A stretch of DNA of 64,000 nucleotides from Pyrenopolyporus hunteri (GCA_902806595.1 CADCXC010000040.1:62001-126000), one strand, 5' to 3'; counted from the stretch's first letter, positions 24,638 to 36,127 are shown. Translations and numbers: made by a program. Notes: generated by a model from the letters alone, not told the origin.

Positions 24638-26151
24638 ATGACAACTAACGGTCACACCAATGATGCAACGGAGCGGCCTAAGACGGGCATAAAAGTTATC
24701 GTGGTCGGAGCCGGTACGTACGCCCATACGTCCCTACTATGTGAAGCCCTCAGGATGAGCGTCGAGCTGTCGGTCTCTAACTTAGAACTTTTGTTTCGGC
24801 GCTCGCAGGGTTCGGTGGCTTAGGAGCAGCGATAGAATGCCGCCGTCAAGGACACGACGTCGAGATATACGAGGCATTTCCCGAGCTCAAAGCACTTGGT
24901 GATATCATCTCGTTCGGACCAAACGCGGGAAGAATCTTCTATCGCTGGTCGAACGGCGAGGTGGCGCGCCGCATGAGACCCCTGAGTATCGATTTGAGGA
25001 AGTATGGCTTCAATATCCACAAGTATGACACGGGCGAGATTGTCATCAACCAAAAGACGCCGGAATATGCTGAGGATGCCCCAAATTTCAATGGCCATAG
25101 AGGCGAATTACACGAAGTGGTTTTCAATTACGCCAAGGACGATCTACAAATACCGATTCACCTAGGACACAAGATTCAGACATATTTTGAGGATGAAAAA
25201 CAAGCCGGCATCGTGCTAGAAGGCGGCGAAAGGGTCTGTAACCCACTTCGTTGAGACTCGTGTACCATCAATTATCAGCTAATCGTACGGGAAAGATTGC
25301 TGCCGATGTAGTCATCGCGTCGGATGGAGTGCGGTCCAAGGCACGAAAAGCCGTCTTGGGCTATGAGGACAAACCAAAGAGCAGCGGCTACGCCGTTTGG
25401 AGAGCATGGTATGGAGTCTCACTTGTCTAATATGACGGGGCATAGTAGACGGCTAAAACGATGCAGGTTCCCGAATAAGGACATGCTCGCCGACCCGGAG
25501 ACAGCCAAATTCTGCAACAACGGCGATACATTCAACGGCTGGATCGGACCGGACATGCATTTCTTGTTTAGCACTATCAAGAACGGCTCTGACTGCTGTT
25601 GGGTCTTGACTCACCCGGACGAACATGACATCGACGAATCCTGGAGTTTCCCCGGGAAGCTGTCGGAAGTTAAGGAGGCCTTGAAAGATTGGGACCCTAT
25701 GTGTACCCGCATCATTTCCAAGACGCCAGAAGATATGCTGGTCGACTGGAAGTTGGTCTATAGAGACCCGTTGCCGACGTGGGTCAGCCCTTCGGGACGT
25801 ATCGTGCTTCTTGGAGACTCGGCGCATCCTTTTCTACCTACAAGCGCTCAAGGAGCCACCCAAGCGCTCGAAGACGGTGTGGTTATCGCGGTATGTTTGC
25901 GGCGGGGGGGTAAGGAGAATGTTCCCATTTCTGTCAGAGCTCATGAGAAGATCCGATATGATCGCGTGCGCAAGACCCAGAAGACGGGGGAGAGTACGCG
26001 GGATATGTGGCACAAGACCGACTGGGAGAAGGTCAAAAAGAACCCGGAAATTATACAGTTCCCGAGACAGGAATGGATATTTGATTTTGACGCGGAGAAG
26101 AATGCCGAGGAGACTTACGACGATGTCGTGAAAGAGCTTCTGTCGGCATAG
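24638..26151 (+). CDS. FAD-dependent aromatic monooxygenase (salicylate-hydroxylase-like)
   Basis: Proposed exons are 24638-24713, 24809-25237, 25279-25408 and 25467-26151, about 439 residues. Splicing builds the N-terminal FAD motif VIVVGAG-FGGLGAAIE across intron 1 (95 bp). The DG motif (IASDGVRSKAR) and the GD motif (IVLLGDSAHPFLPTSAQG) follow at their usual places. Intron 2, as drawn (GTAACC to CAG), is only 41 bp, which is short even for fungi, so that junction may differ. Intron 3 is 58 bp with a good CTAAAAC branch. Family knowledge: such enzymes hydroxylate aromatic rings using NAD(P)H and O2, in degradation of aromatics or in tailoring of secondary metabolites. There is no C-terminal membrane helix. 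Its neighbours are an SDR and a transporter. Confidence 0.88.
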
Positions 26152-26534
26152 GGGATAGATCTATACCAGGCTATACAATACATACTACTGAGATACGTCA
26201 GATCCTAGTGTTTCTGCGAGGTACGAGTATCTACTCATCCGCCTATCGGTAATGCAAAGTGCGTATTCGAGGGGAAGCAGGTATTTTTATATTAAAACCA
26301 ATAGGATCATCTAGACGAGCCGTGATATTTTTGCCTTTAATAGACGGGAGGCGTGTTGACGTCCATTGGCTTAGCGGGCCTAACGAGTGCAGAGAGGCGC
26401 GGGTTTCCAGTCGCAGTGCTATCTCACCGGTGATCGTTATGCGGAAGAATACACTGACACCGGCTACGCATCTCCTCCTTTACCATTGCCGACCCTCTCC
26501 TCGATATATTCCGTCTGAGCCTTCCCGCCGAGAG
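26152..26534. other. Short gap between convergent FMO and MFS genes
   Basis: About 380 bp between two stop codons facing each other. No gene or repeat is seen. It should contain both polyadenylation regions. Confidence 0.5.
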
Positions 26535-28923
26535 CTACGTGGTTACCGGTGCAGTGATATTTGCGGAACTTTCGAGCAGGGACGCGAGCCTCGAACTGTT
26601 TTCGCTGCCGTTAGCAATCTTTACCGTCCCCTTGTAAAAAATTGCTCGGATATTTACCATCTCATCGATCTCCTCCAGGGTCCGATCTTTGACTTCCGGC
26701 AAGAAGAAAAATATCCAGATGCCTGCGAGGGCACAAGAGCCCGTCCAGATATACCCATACTTGGGGCCCCAATTGAGAGAGTCGGGGTTAATAAAATAGG
26801 GCGCAGTGAAAGCTAAGTGGCGACGATTAGCCGCCGTCATACAATCCGATCACAAAAGCGATAACGTACTGGTAAGCCACTGAGGAGGAATTAGTTATAA
26901 TCTCAAACGTGGCCGTGTCGGGACGCTTACAGCGAAGAAGAATCCAACGCCCGTGGCTAAGCCAAACGTGTGGGACCGCAACCGTTGAGAGGAGAGCTCT
27001 CCGCCGGAGAGCCAGGCATAGGGCGCGACCATGGAATTATATGCGATTATGTAAAGGACGCTCATGCCGACGAGGGCTTTCCCCGAGCTTTCGGTGTTGG
27101 GACGAACCGTGTAGACGATCGCTATGACTAGCTGAGAAATTCCGCAGAGAGCGAAGCCCATGAGCATCATGAGTCTTCGCCGCCCAAACTTGGTGATCAA
27201 AAGGGCGGTGGCGAGTAGAGCGGCCACGCCGACCCCGGTTAGGATGCAGGCGTTTTCGAACGCGTTCCCTACATTGGCCATCTCGAAGAAATAGGTTCCG
27301 TACGCTAATTACGACGTGTAAGTCAAGTAACGAACGAGCCGGAACGGATGGGGCAGGCGGACATATGACAAACATAGCTCCCGAAGCCGCCTGGCTCGTA
27401 AGAGCGAGGACGGCGATGGTGGACCTGCGACGGTCAATGGGGTTCTTAAAGAGCTCCGCGTATCCGACGCTCGATTGCAGCTGGGCCTCGGCTTCAAGGG
27501 TGGTCCTCATGTCTGCTATCTCCCGTGCAACGGGCCACCCCCGAGGCCTCAATCGTCGCAACGACCGTTCAGCGGCGTCGAAGTTGCCTCTCGCCGCAAG
27601 CCAACGAGGCGATTCGGGAATGAAGAAGAGGCCGATGGCTAGGATGCCTGGCACAATATGAACAATCCCGAGAGGGATAATATAAGCACCCCTAGTCGGA
27701 ATCTTCGCGGCGAAGTTGTCGACTATGGTCCCGATAAGGGATCCTGATGATAGCCGGTCAGCGAGGATCTACGCGGGTGCACGGTACGAACACTTGGGAT
27801 TACGCAATCTTACCGAACGAAACCCAATACGTGAGAAACGAGATACCCAATCCTCTATACCGGCTGGGAACACTTTCCTGTGTTATAGGACTGTAAGTAT
27901 CCGGCGACGATCAACTTCTGCATACGATCGCGTACCTGAATCTGCTAATGCGTTAGTCTCTTATAGATTTGGGCTATAAAACCTAGGGCCTCTGAAGGCC
28001 GCCGTCCTTTCTGTTTTCCGTCTCCTTTCCCTCTGTCTATCTACCTGGCAAGCAACGCATCTCCCCGTTGTCGTAGTAGGGTCGCTCTCGAATGAATGGC
28101 AATGAATTCGCTACTTACTGTGGACTCGGTTAGTGCGTGTGCAGTGCGGGTGGAGAGAGAGATAGGAGAGAGAGCGACGGCATGTGGAATAGGTCCAGAA
28201 CTAGATATAAACTCGCGGTTTGGGACATGTCCCCGGACATACCATAAAGCTGAGAGTGTGTCATTAATAGACCATTAGCAAGGCCCAGCAATAGTCTCCC
28301 AGCGTAAAGGCCTCCTATATTTGTTGTAGCCTGCATGAGGGCGGTCGATACGAAAACGCCAACGCACGCAATCCACAGAGACAGCTTTCGACCGACATAC
28401 TTAGCCGTGAATCCAGCAGACGAGGAAGACACAAAAGCGCCGAGGACCATCAATGATGCAATAAGCTGCTGTCTATCCGACGGGATATTCCATCCCAACG
28501 GAGTCGAACGGTCTTCTACTCCAAAGACCTGAGAGTCAACACGTTAGTGAGATAACGGGCACATCGGGTGCTAAGGAAGGGTAGGTAGGGTAGCCGCTTA
28601 AGGACTGAAGCGTACCTTAAGGAAGGGTACCATCGCCTGGTCCATGGAAAAGAGCAATCCCGCGTCAGCAGTCGATCCCTTCTCTCTGGAATAGGCACCC
28701 AAGATAATTTCCTCGGGAGCCAGGGCTATTCGGCCGATGTACTTACTACTGGACGTTAGCACTCATGGACGAGAACGTTTCGGTACCTAAACGTGCCTTG
28801 GAGACCGCCGATAATCCCAAAGTCAGCACCATACTGGAAGGCACTTAAAGACACCAGGGTCATCGCGACCATTGCTTTCCAGTGATCTTTCACCCCCATA
28901 ACCCTTCCTTGATCCGTCGACAT
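26535..28923 (-). CDS. MFS sugar transporter (hexose/maltose-permease type), many introns, one junction unresolved
   Basis: The start ATG is at 28923 (SAFQYGADFGIIGG, the first membrane helix). The last exons are well defined: 27890-27814, 27743-27363, 27304-26931, a 10-nt micro-exon at 26879-26870, and 26812-26535. They join as VGFFFA-WLT-TFTAPYFINPD. Sugar-porter marks are KYVGRKLSLW, FIPESPRWLAARG, FGRRRLMML, YAWLSGGELSS and the final LPEVKDRTLEEID. It should be a 12-helix plasma-membrane proton symporter for a sugar or glucoside. Two points are unsettled. The first intron near 28740-28790 leaves an extra 40 residues. The donor after SQLY (28242, phase 1) does not match the only good acceptor (27891, phase 2). 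Either a micro-exon of 3n+1 bases lies in that 352-bp gap, or the gene carries a frameshift. Confidence 0.8.
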
Positions 28924-30014
28924 CTTGATGGTAGGATGGGAGAGACGAGAGGTCGACCTGGGCGGAGAACAGGTTGCGCTTGGACGCTTGCTCGTTTGGA
29001 TAGGTGCCAGGCACCTCGACTTAAGAACAAAATACCCACGCACTACGCGCCATGCACCACGACAGCCCCGGCCAAACAAACAACTACGGGGAATCTGCCG
29101 TGTAGGACAGTGTGTTGACCTTTGGCCTGGATCTGCCGTCGTAGGCGTGTATCCCGCACACGTAGCCACGGGTACTAAGCGATCTAATAGCCCATCCCCC
29201 CTGTTGTTCAGATGTTCACCAGACCTCTCACGGCTGGATTCGCCTCCCTCCTTCCCCCTTTCCCCACACATAGACAATAACCAGGTAGTATTGCCGGCTC
29301 ATCCATTGCAACCTCAGTGTGGGGTCGGCATTAATTTGGGTCGCATACATGGCGGATGAGAGGGGCCGAGGCCGTATTGATATTGATATTTGTGGTTGTA
29401 TGGGGGATGCCCCATGTTCGGGTTAGAATCCCTTGGTATAAACGTGGGTTGGACGCTAGCTGGACATGTGGGTGTGCTTCGGATGATGTGGTTGATGCAT
29501 ATCGACCGCAAGCAGATAGAGAGAGCCAATTACGCATTGTACGAAGCCTTTCCGTTATACGCGACGACACTATTTCAATCCGCTCTACCTAACCACCCAG
29601 GTACCGGGTAGTCAATTGGAGAGCTATCACGACTGCCTTCTATAATAGGTGTCACTTCATTCCCCTTAATCCCCACCTAATCCATAATCTCATACCGGCT
29701 TGGTGTGAGGCACCTGGGGTTGTTCAAAGGAGATCTCTTGCGAAACCCGGCACCGATCCACTGAATATAACTTCCCTGTTCAACAATTCCTGCCGGCTCG
29801 TGTTATGAATGATTGGAAGTGATCGCCAGTACTGAATTAACCCAACTCACGAGATATCTGGAAGAATTGACGATGGCTCTAGACTACACCGTCACGTGAG
29901 AGATCGGAAATGGAACCCTGGTGTTTGCCTGTGTTACTATAACCGTCTATTATGTTCCATTTATATAGGTATCTACCTAGACAGTCGCCCACTACCGTTC
30001 GGAAATATCGATAT
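28924..30014. other. Intergenic: MFS promoter and 3' side of protein B
   Basis: About 1.1 kb. Several open frames overlap on both strands between 28880 and 29610, but none shows a recognisable domain or splice structure. The left part should be the transporter promoter, as that gene starts at 28923 and runs leftward. Nothing else is supported. Confidence 0.45.
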
Positions 30015-33000
30015 TCAGTAAATAACATCTACGGGGGGAAATATATCTTCAGGAATATCCATAAAAGGTTTGGACAGATCAATGTCGGTATCTGGTTCGG
30101 GCCAGGCTTCCCCGGGGACGACCCTCCCCACGCACCGAGCCCCGAAATTTGTTGTTAGCCATTCTGCCAAGGCAGGATTTTTCAGTTCGCTTCCGGCCCA
30201 GCTATGTCCTAACTGAAATTCGTAATACTCGGGATAGCGCATGAGGTCTAAGGGTAAGTTAGCACGCCTTCCGCTGGGGGAGTATCTCAAGTTTAAAGAG
30301 AGCCTCGTTAGGTTGAACGTACGTGTGACGTTGTAGACGTATCCGCCAACAACAACGAGGGCACCATCTGGTCTCTGGTGGTCATTATGCTTCACAACTT
30401 CTCTATCAGGTATATCGGGCAGGGATGTCTTGGCTAGGCCTGCGACGATGAGATCTTTCCTTTCGAGATATAAAGTGACCAGAGCAGCCTTGTTATTGTT
30501 CCGCTGAAGGTCTTGCGCGTTCAAGATGGGCGCTGTATCCTGGGCGGCATAGCGGCGGAGATCATTATAAAGACTAGGGTTCTCATTCTCAAGGGCTTTG
30601 GTGAGCAATGGGTTAGCGATTATGCACATTCGAGAACGTCAGGGAATTATACCGGATATGTCAAATACCCAATCATGAACCAGGACATGATTCGGACCCA
30701 TGGAACTTATCTCAATATCCGGAACGAGGTAGCCGACTTGCAAGGCTTCGTACGACTACGGGAAAAAAAAAGTTAGTTCACCGCCTAGAGAAGCTCGTAC
30801 GGAGGTTGTCGGAGTATACGCCGATATTATTCGGCTGATACAAAATCAACCCACGGCGGTAGGAGCGTACATAACCGAGAGAGGCAACGCGGGAGGAGGA
30901 TTAGGGGGGAAGGGGGAGGTTAGTCATCACTAACGTTCATTAAATCAAGGTGGTGGTGCTGCGCGAACAATTGGGTAGCGTCACGGCCTGTACACTGGAG
31001 GAACAGCCGGCTACCCCCGGGATGGAAACGTATATAAGCTAGGCACCTAGTGTTAGTATCGGGTCGATTACCCTTCCGATTCCGTAAAATGACTAACTCG
31101 AAATATCAAATACTATGTTGCCCAATGCTATGTAGACGCCGCTGTCTGGGTTGTCATGCCACCGTAGTGTCCGCAGGGTAAAATGCTTGAGATTCCGGTT
31201 CGCCGACTTTGGGGCGTCGAGATATGCGCAGGCATACGGCCCTAGACGGCGCAGCAATCCGGCTGCTCGCTCCTCGGCTCTCATTAGGTTCCGAGACAAC
31301 GGACCACCAGCACTCCGAGCAAGCTCTGCCTGCTCCTCGGGAGATTCAAAAGGGAAGTCTCCAGATAAGTCAGCATATTCTGCGGTCCTAATCGCGATGG
31401 GGAACACGCACTCGTAATATCGTAGATGACCCCTCCCGAGTTGGTCCAAGCGGGTTGCCCATTCTGACCATTCCGCTCTGCAAGTTCCTCTAAGCGCCTC
31501 AGCAACAACAGTTTACCTATCGGCTGGATAGTGACGTGGAATGCTTTGCGGATGAAATCCGCCCTCTCGCTTCCGTGCACCAATGCCGGTCCTTGGGGCC
31601 CGATCGCTACGATAGCCCGATAGTCGTCTTCTGTGGCCCCCTCGGTCCTTAGTATATCTATAGACTTAGTTAGCGACATGGCTTGGGGCAGGGGAGAAGC
31701 TACTTACCTGTGATGTTAAAGGTGTCGAAGCCGCCGCTATTGTCCGGTTCGACCACCCACGCGTCGTTCAGACTCCTATGATTTGCCACTTCGCCAATGT
31801 AAAGGTGTAGTGGATACACTCTTTTGACACCCACCGGATCACCACGATTACCCCGAGTTGCTACGCCCCCCGGCCTGACAATCGGACTAGGGGGCGGGGA
31901 GGGTTCGAATGGATTAATATCCCCATCGGTCCAGGGCACAACGGGTTGGTATCTCAGCTGAATTGGCGTAGTGACTGGTTGAGCCTTTTCCGACGCTACG
32001 ACCCAGCCTTGTTCGTACGGGGGTATGGTGAAGGTAAAGTTCGTCCACGTACCGGTTCCGATGTTAGCAGAGCGTTCTGCGACTATCGTGTTATAGCAGT
32101 CGAGCATGCCGGTCAACCACGCTCTATACTCCCGAGTGCTCGTTAGGGCCGGGTCAAGCGACTGGTTTGAAACGGGTATAACTCACAGGGGCCCGCCTTC
32201 GCAGAATTCTAGCCCACCAAAGTATCCCCGGAAGTAATGTAAGACTTTGTTTATGTTAGGGAATGCGCGGCTGGGCTCAAGTCTCTCCTCCGGGTATCCA
32301 ATACGTGGATCGTAAGGCCCAATCGCTTCCCCTACCTCTTCCGAATGAAACCACGCCCGAGCGTTGAGGCTTGGCCAGAGAGTTGCGTATCTTGCTGGCA
32401 GTAGTTTTGTGAGAGCAACGGGTGAACCTATAGGAGCTGAATATGCAGGTTAGTAAATGCTAGCCCCCTTAGGATTTATATGCCTCGGGTGACTGGGGGA
32501 TGAGGTTGACGGCCTGCTTCTGGTAAAGAAATGGTCGGGGGAGATTAGTGTCGAGCGAAATAATACAACTTACTCGATGCCAACATAAGTAGACCAATCA
32601 GGAAGTATATAATGCCTGGGCTATCATTTAACACCCGCTCGCGCGTGGGCATATAACGGGATATTACGCTCAAGACGATATCTCGGCACCCAAATTCGTC
32701 CCGGGCGGCATGGAGAAAAGCAAACTCTTCTAGAGCGTTTCTAAACATAACGTTACTCCAAGGTAGAATGGACCACGCCTCGAATTCAGCCTTGTACCAT
32801 CCGCCTCTTATCGTGTCCATATCTGCTCTCGCCAAGTCCCATCGTTCAACAACTTTTCGGTACTCGGCTTCCAGCTCGGGGATACGGTATTCGGGGATCG
32901 GCGCGCGGTGCGCACTATAAACAATCGATGTATCTAATTCGCTGACGATAATATGAGGCGGCTTGAATGCAACACTGCCATATTTACTCACCACCTCGGT

Positions 33001-33359
33001 CCAGTACTTCTCACATAGCATCGCCGAGGTCCAGTATGAAGGGATTATATATATGAATTCACGAACGGCTCCGCTGATGTGGAACTTCCGAGCATTATGT
33101 TCGTAGTATTGTGGCTGCCTGGCGTGCTTTAAACTGGGAAATGCGTCCTGGGACAAAATAGCGCCATAGCCCCTGTATCTCCCGTCCACAAACATTCTTA
33201 ATGGGTATAAGTCTATGGTACCGCCAAATATGGCCGTCGTCATGGAGTAGCCTAGCTCAGAGATCCATTCGTTGAAGAAGTACTAACAGGTAAGGACCTA
33301 TGGTTAGCCATCTTTGCAACATGGAAAGAGATGGAAGGGCATGCAAAGACGTGCACACA

Positions 33360-33399
<40 letters not shown>

Positions 33400-34737
33400 A
33401 AGGGGGGCTCTATGGTGGAGCAAATCTTACCGGCTCATCTAGAAGATCAGTTCCTAGAGGAAATTTAGCCATCCATAATGCGTGCTACCCGTTTAATTTC
33501 AGCCTTCGTTACTAAAAGCGTGGGTGGGAATGATGTCTTGATGCTTACCCCAAACTCGTGAAGTAACTGGGAAATTGAAAGAAAGAAGTTAGTTACGAGT
33601 GTTTTGGGAGAGGGGATAGGAATGAGTTTCGTACTACTGTAGTGCAAAGAAGCAACGTCGTACATCTTTCTGGCACCGTCGTCTCGCGTTCAAATAGAGT
33701 ACGTAAACAAAACCCGACGTTTAGCTTTACTATGCACCTTGTCGATGGGGTTATGTAGTGTCGTCTCTCTGTGACTCCGATGGGCGGGTCGGTATACGTT
33801 GACTCGTCCAAGAAGCTGAATATAATACGCCGATATGACAAGGATTCGAGCGCTTCCAGAAGAGCTTGAGGGGACGCTCTTTGAAAGGGCGAACGAGGCA
33901 TTATCTTTATCGCCCTATGTCTCGAATCTTCGTGATAAAGGCGGCCAGGGTCCGACCCGCAAGGCACTGGAGTGGCGAAGAGTAGAGCGTCAAGCCTTGG
34001 ATTGAGTATTAGCTAACCTGTAAACGAGGGGATATAATGTCGCGTAAACAAGAGCACACATGCCATTCATTCCGTTCTTGGCACATCCTCCGGAGAATGC
34101 GGCAGGAGAGCTCAATGACCACACTTATGGGTTCCCACAATACGGGGTTGTCGACGGTCCACCAGGTTCGGTTAGGGTGAGGCGGATAGCCTTTATCGAT
34201 GTCAGGGATCGGACCGCGCAACGAGTTCATGATGGGAGTTCTCATGTCGAACCAATGGTCCTTCCGAAAACAGGATATCCATTTGGTCTCATCAACAGTA
34301 ATCAGTTTGGTCTTGTACGATTGCCATTGCTCCCAGGCCTCGACCGCGAAGTCCTCCCCGGCTGGCCATCCATCGTAGAGCGATTGGCTAAAGACATGAT
34401 GCTGCCAAGTTTTGAGCCCGAAGGTTTTGTACCTGACCTGTGCTCTCTCTGCCCTGAAGAGCCTATCTAGGTCTTCGTTCCCCGGTTTTTCTATCTCGGG
34501 GTCGGGCTCTCTCCCCTGTCCCCGAGACGTCGGGAGGGTCCTGGATAAGACTGCCGGGAACTCGCTCGCCATACTAGAGTGAGCACGGCCATCGGGGTGA
34601 GTCCGGCGCCAAAACGGCGTCTCGGGAACGCCATATTTTACCGCAAGCGGCGAAAAGGGCCTCCTCGGGTCGAAAGGTACTTTTTCAACGACCAAATTCT
34701 CCACGGCGTAGTCATCATGCGAAGGGAGCAAGGCCAT
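30015..34737 (-). CDS. HExxH zincin-like protein fused to four cytochrome-b5-like modules (protein B)
   Basis: Thirteen exons join in frame: 34737-34058, 33995-33738, 33669-33549, 33484-33431, 33282-32574, 32436-32187, 32123-31708, 31657-31412, 31358-31098, 31038-30935, 30755-30653, 30595-30323 and 30247-30015, giving 1235 residues. The introns have GT donors, mostly CTAAC-like branches and AG acceptors. Intron 3 (64 bp) splits QLLHEFG|HALWMA, creating HEFGH (H350, E351, H354); a Glu at about 380 (SELGY) may be a third ligand. From about residue 905 come four b5-like cores: VIYDIT, IVFDIS, WVFDIS and YVYNVT. Only the second carries the heme-binding loop FHPGG (about H1004) followed by GRDATQLF and a HHH cluster, so probably only one module binds heme. 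No signal peptide. The 148-bp intron 4 holds a CA/GA microsatellite. Its role is unknown; a redox-linked metalloprotein is inference. Confidence 0.82.
33354..33400. repeat. (CA)n(GA)n dinucleotide microsatellite inside intron 4 of protein B
   Basis: About 11 CA units are followed directly by about 11 GA units. The tract is wholly inside the intron between the exon ending DLLDEP and the exon beginning YFFNEW, so length changes would not alter the protein. It is likely polymorphic between strains. Confidence 0.9.
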
Positions 34738-35458
34738 CTTCCTTAATCGATCTTTAACTTTCTACTTCCTTACTGGATCGCGGGCTTCCTTGCGCAGATA
34801 TATGGGGCTATCTTGGGTCCGCACGGTAATAGGGCAAGTCGGGGCAGGGCGAGGTAGGATGATGCGTTTGCTTAGCGGGCTTGGGATAGTATTGTATTGT
34901 ATGTACGGCTTAGATATTTTTCGAGATACAGAAAAAAAAAGGGATGCCGATAGGCTGGGTGATTTGGAATCTGAAGTCTCAAACATGTTCATGTTTGTTT
35001 CCGACATTTCTTGTCCTGGATGTGACTCGGTAAAGGGGAGGTTATGCTCGGTACACACAAAGCCAACATGCGACGCATCCGGAAGATGGGGATTGTAAGT
35101 CTGGAATGCGAAGTTGAAGACGACTCAAAAGACGAAGGGCGAGGGCGAAGGGTCGAAAAGGGACCTAGCTTCGCGTACCCACCGAGGTAAGGGAGGTACC
35201 TAGATGCAGGTACCTAGGTAGATATAGATAGGGCTGAAGTTAGGCGGGGGCGGGGGCGGGACTGGTGCACTGCATAGCCCTCCCAGGTACATACCTATCT
35301 ACCTACCTAGGTAGGTACCTAAGGACTTACATAGGTACCTAGGTAGGTATATATCTACCTACCTAGGTACCTAGGTGGGTAACTATCGATAGATTGACAC
35401 TGCACGTAGACGTCGCTGACGGATTGGCCCACCATCACCATACCAACTTAGGTACCAC
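34738..35458. other. Upstream region of protein B with CCTA/TAGG repeats
   Basis: The protein B promoter should lie within the first few hundred bases right of 34737. From about 35190 to 35385 the sequence is dominated by GGTACCTAGGTAGG-type units. No gene is supported; an open frame at 34790-35098 has no recognisable content. Confidence 0.45.
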
Positions 35459-36127
35459 AGCGGCAACCGGTGAGTGTAGATAACGGTTGTATATTCAAAA
35501 ACGATTTCTTAATAACATAAATTTAGTTGGACGGCAATCGTTTTTCCTACGGCAACGATTTCTTATATAAAATGGAAATAATTCTCTAGTTTTTTTTTTT
35601 TTTTTTTTTACGTTACTACGGTTACGGAACGACTACATAATCACCTACCCAAATACCTACCTACCTACCTAAGTACTTAAGTACCTAAATACCTAAAATA
35701 CCCTACCTCATAAAGACTTAGAAACCTAGAAGGAAACCTACTTAGAGACTTGGAAACTTAGAGACCTAAAGACCTGGATTTGGAAAAAGACCTGGAAAGA
35801 GACCTAAAAAAAGATTTGGAAACCTAAAAACCTGGAGACCTGGAAACCTGGAGACCTGGAGACCTGGACCTAGAAAGAAACCTACAAAGAGACTTAGAAA
35901 AAGACTTAGAAATATCATGAAAAAAAGAAAAAAAAATTCGAACGTAAAATTAAAAGATAATTTCTTTATATATTATACTATTACACAATATTTACGCGTC
36001 GTAATATTAAAAATAAAAATAAAAAAACGCGTAAAATAATAAGAAATCATTTCTTAAAAAATAACGTTTTTTTATAGCTAACGTTTTCTAGGTATACAAT
36101 CGTTTTTCATTCCCATAATTTGCCGCT
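35459..36127. mobile_element. Candidate 0.67-kb non-autonomous element with weak inverted ends
   Basis: The left end begins AGCGGCAA, with AACGGTTGTATA about 23 bases inside. The reverse complement of the right end begins AGCGGCAA, with AACGATTGTATA at a similar distance. The interior is AT-rich (with a pure T run near 35590 and ATTAAAAATAAAAATAAAA near 36006), contrasting with the flanking GGTACC repeats. It contains no open frame. Similarity of the ends is short, so this is a candidate only. Confidence 0.4.
35705..35915. repeat. Degenerate short tandem repeat based on GAGACCTGGA/AAACCTAGA
   Basis: Some 20 copies of a unit of about 8-9 bases (variants of GAGACCTGG, AAACCTGGA, GAGACTTAGA) run in one direction. 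The copies differ mainly by C/T and G/A changes. It lies inside the candidate element at 35459-36127. Confidence 0.7.

Noticed and set aside
28823..29611. Cluster of overlapping open frames upstream of the transporter
   Set aside because: Frames on both strands overlap each other, show no splice structure and no recognisable residues; the strand of the real gene here ends its first exon at 28923.
31383..31415. Apparent frameshift in protein B between VIYDIT and the following exon
   Set aside because: A normal 53-base intron (donor at 31411, branch TGCTGAC, acceptor at 31359) joins the parts in frame as YDIT-NFPFESPEEQ.
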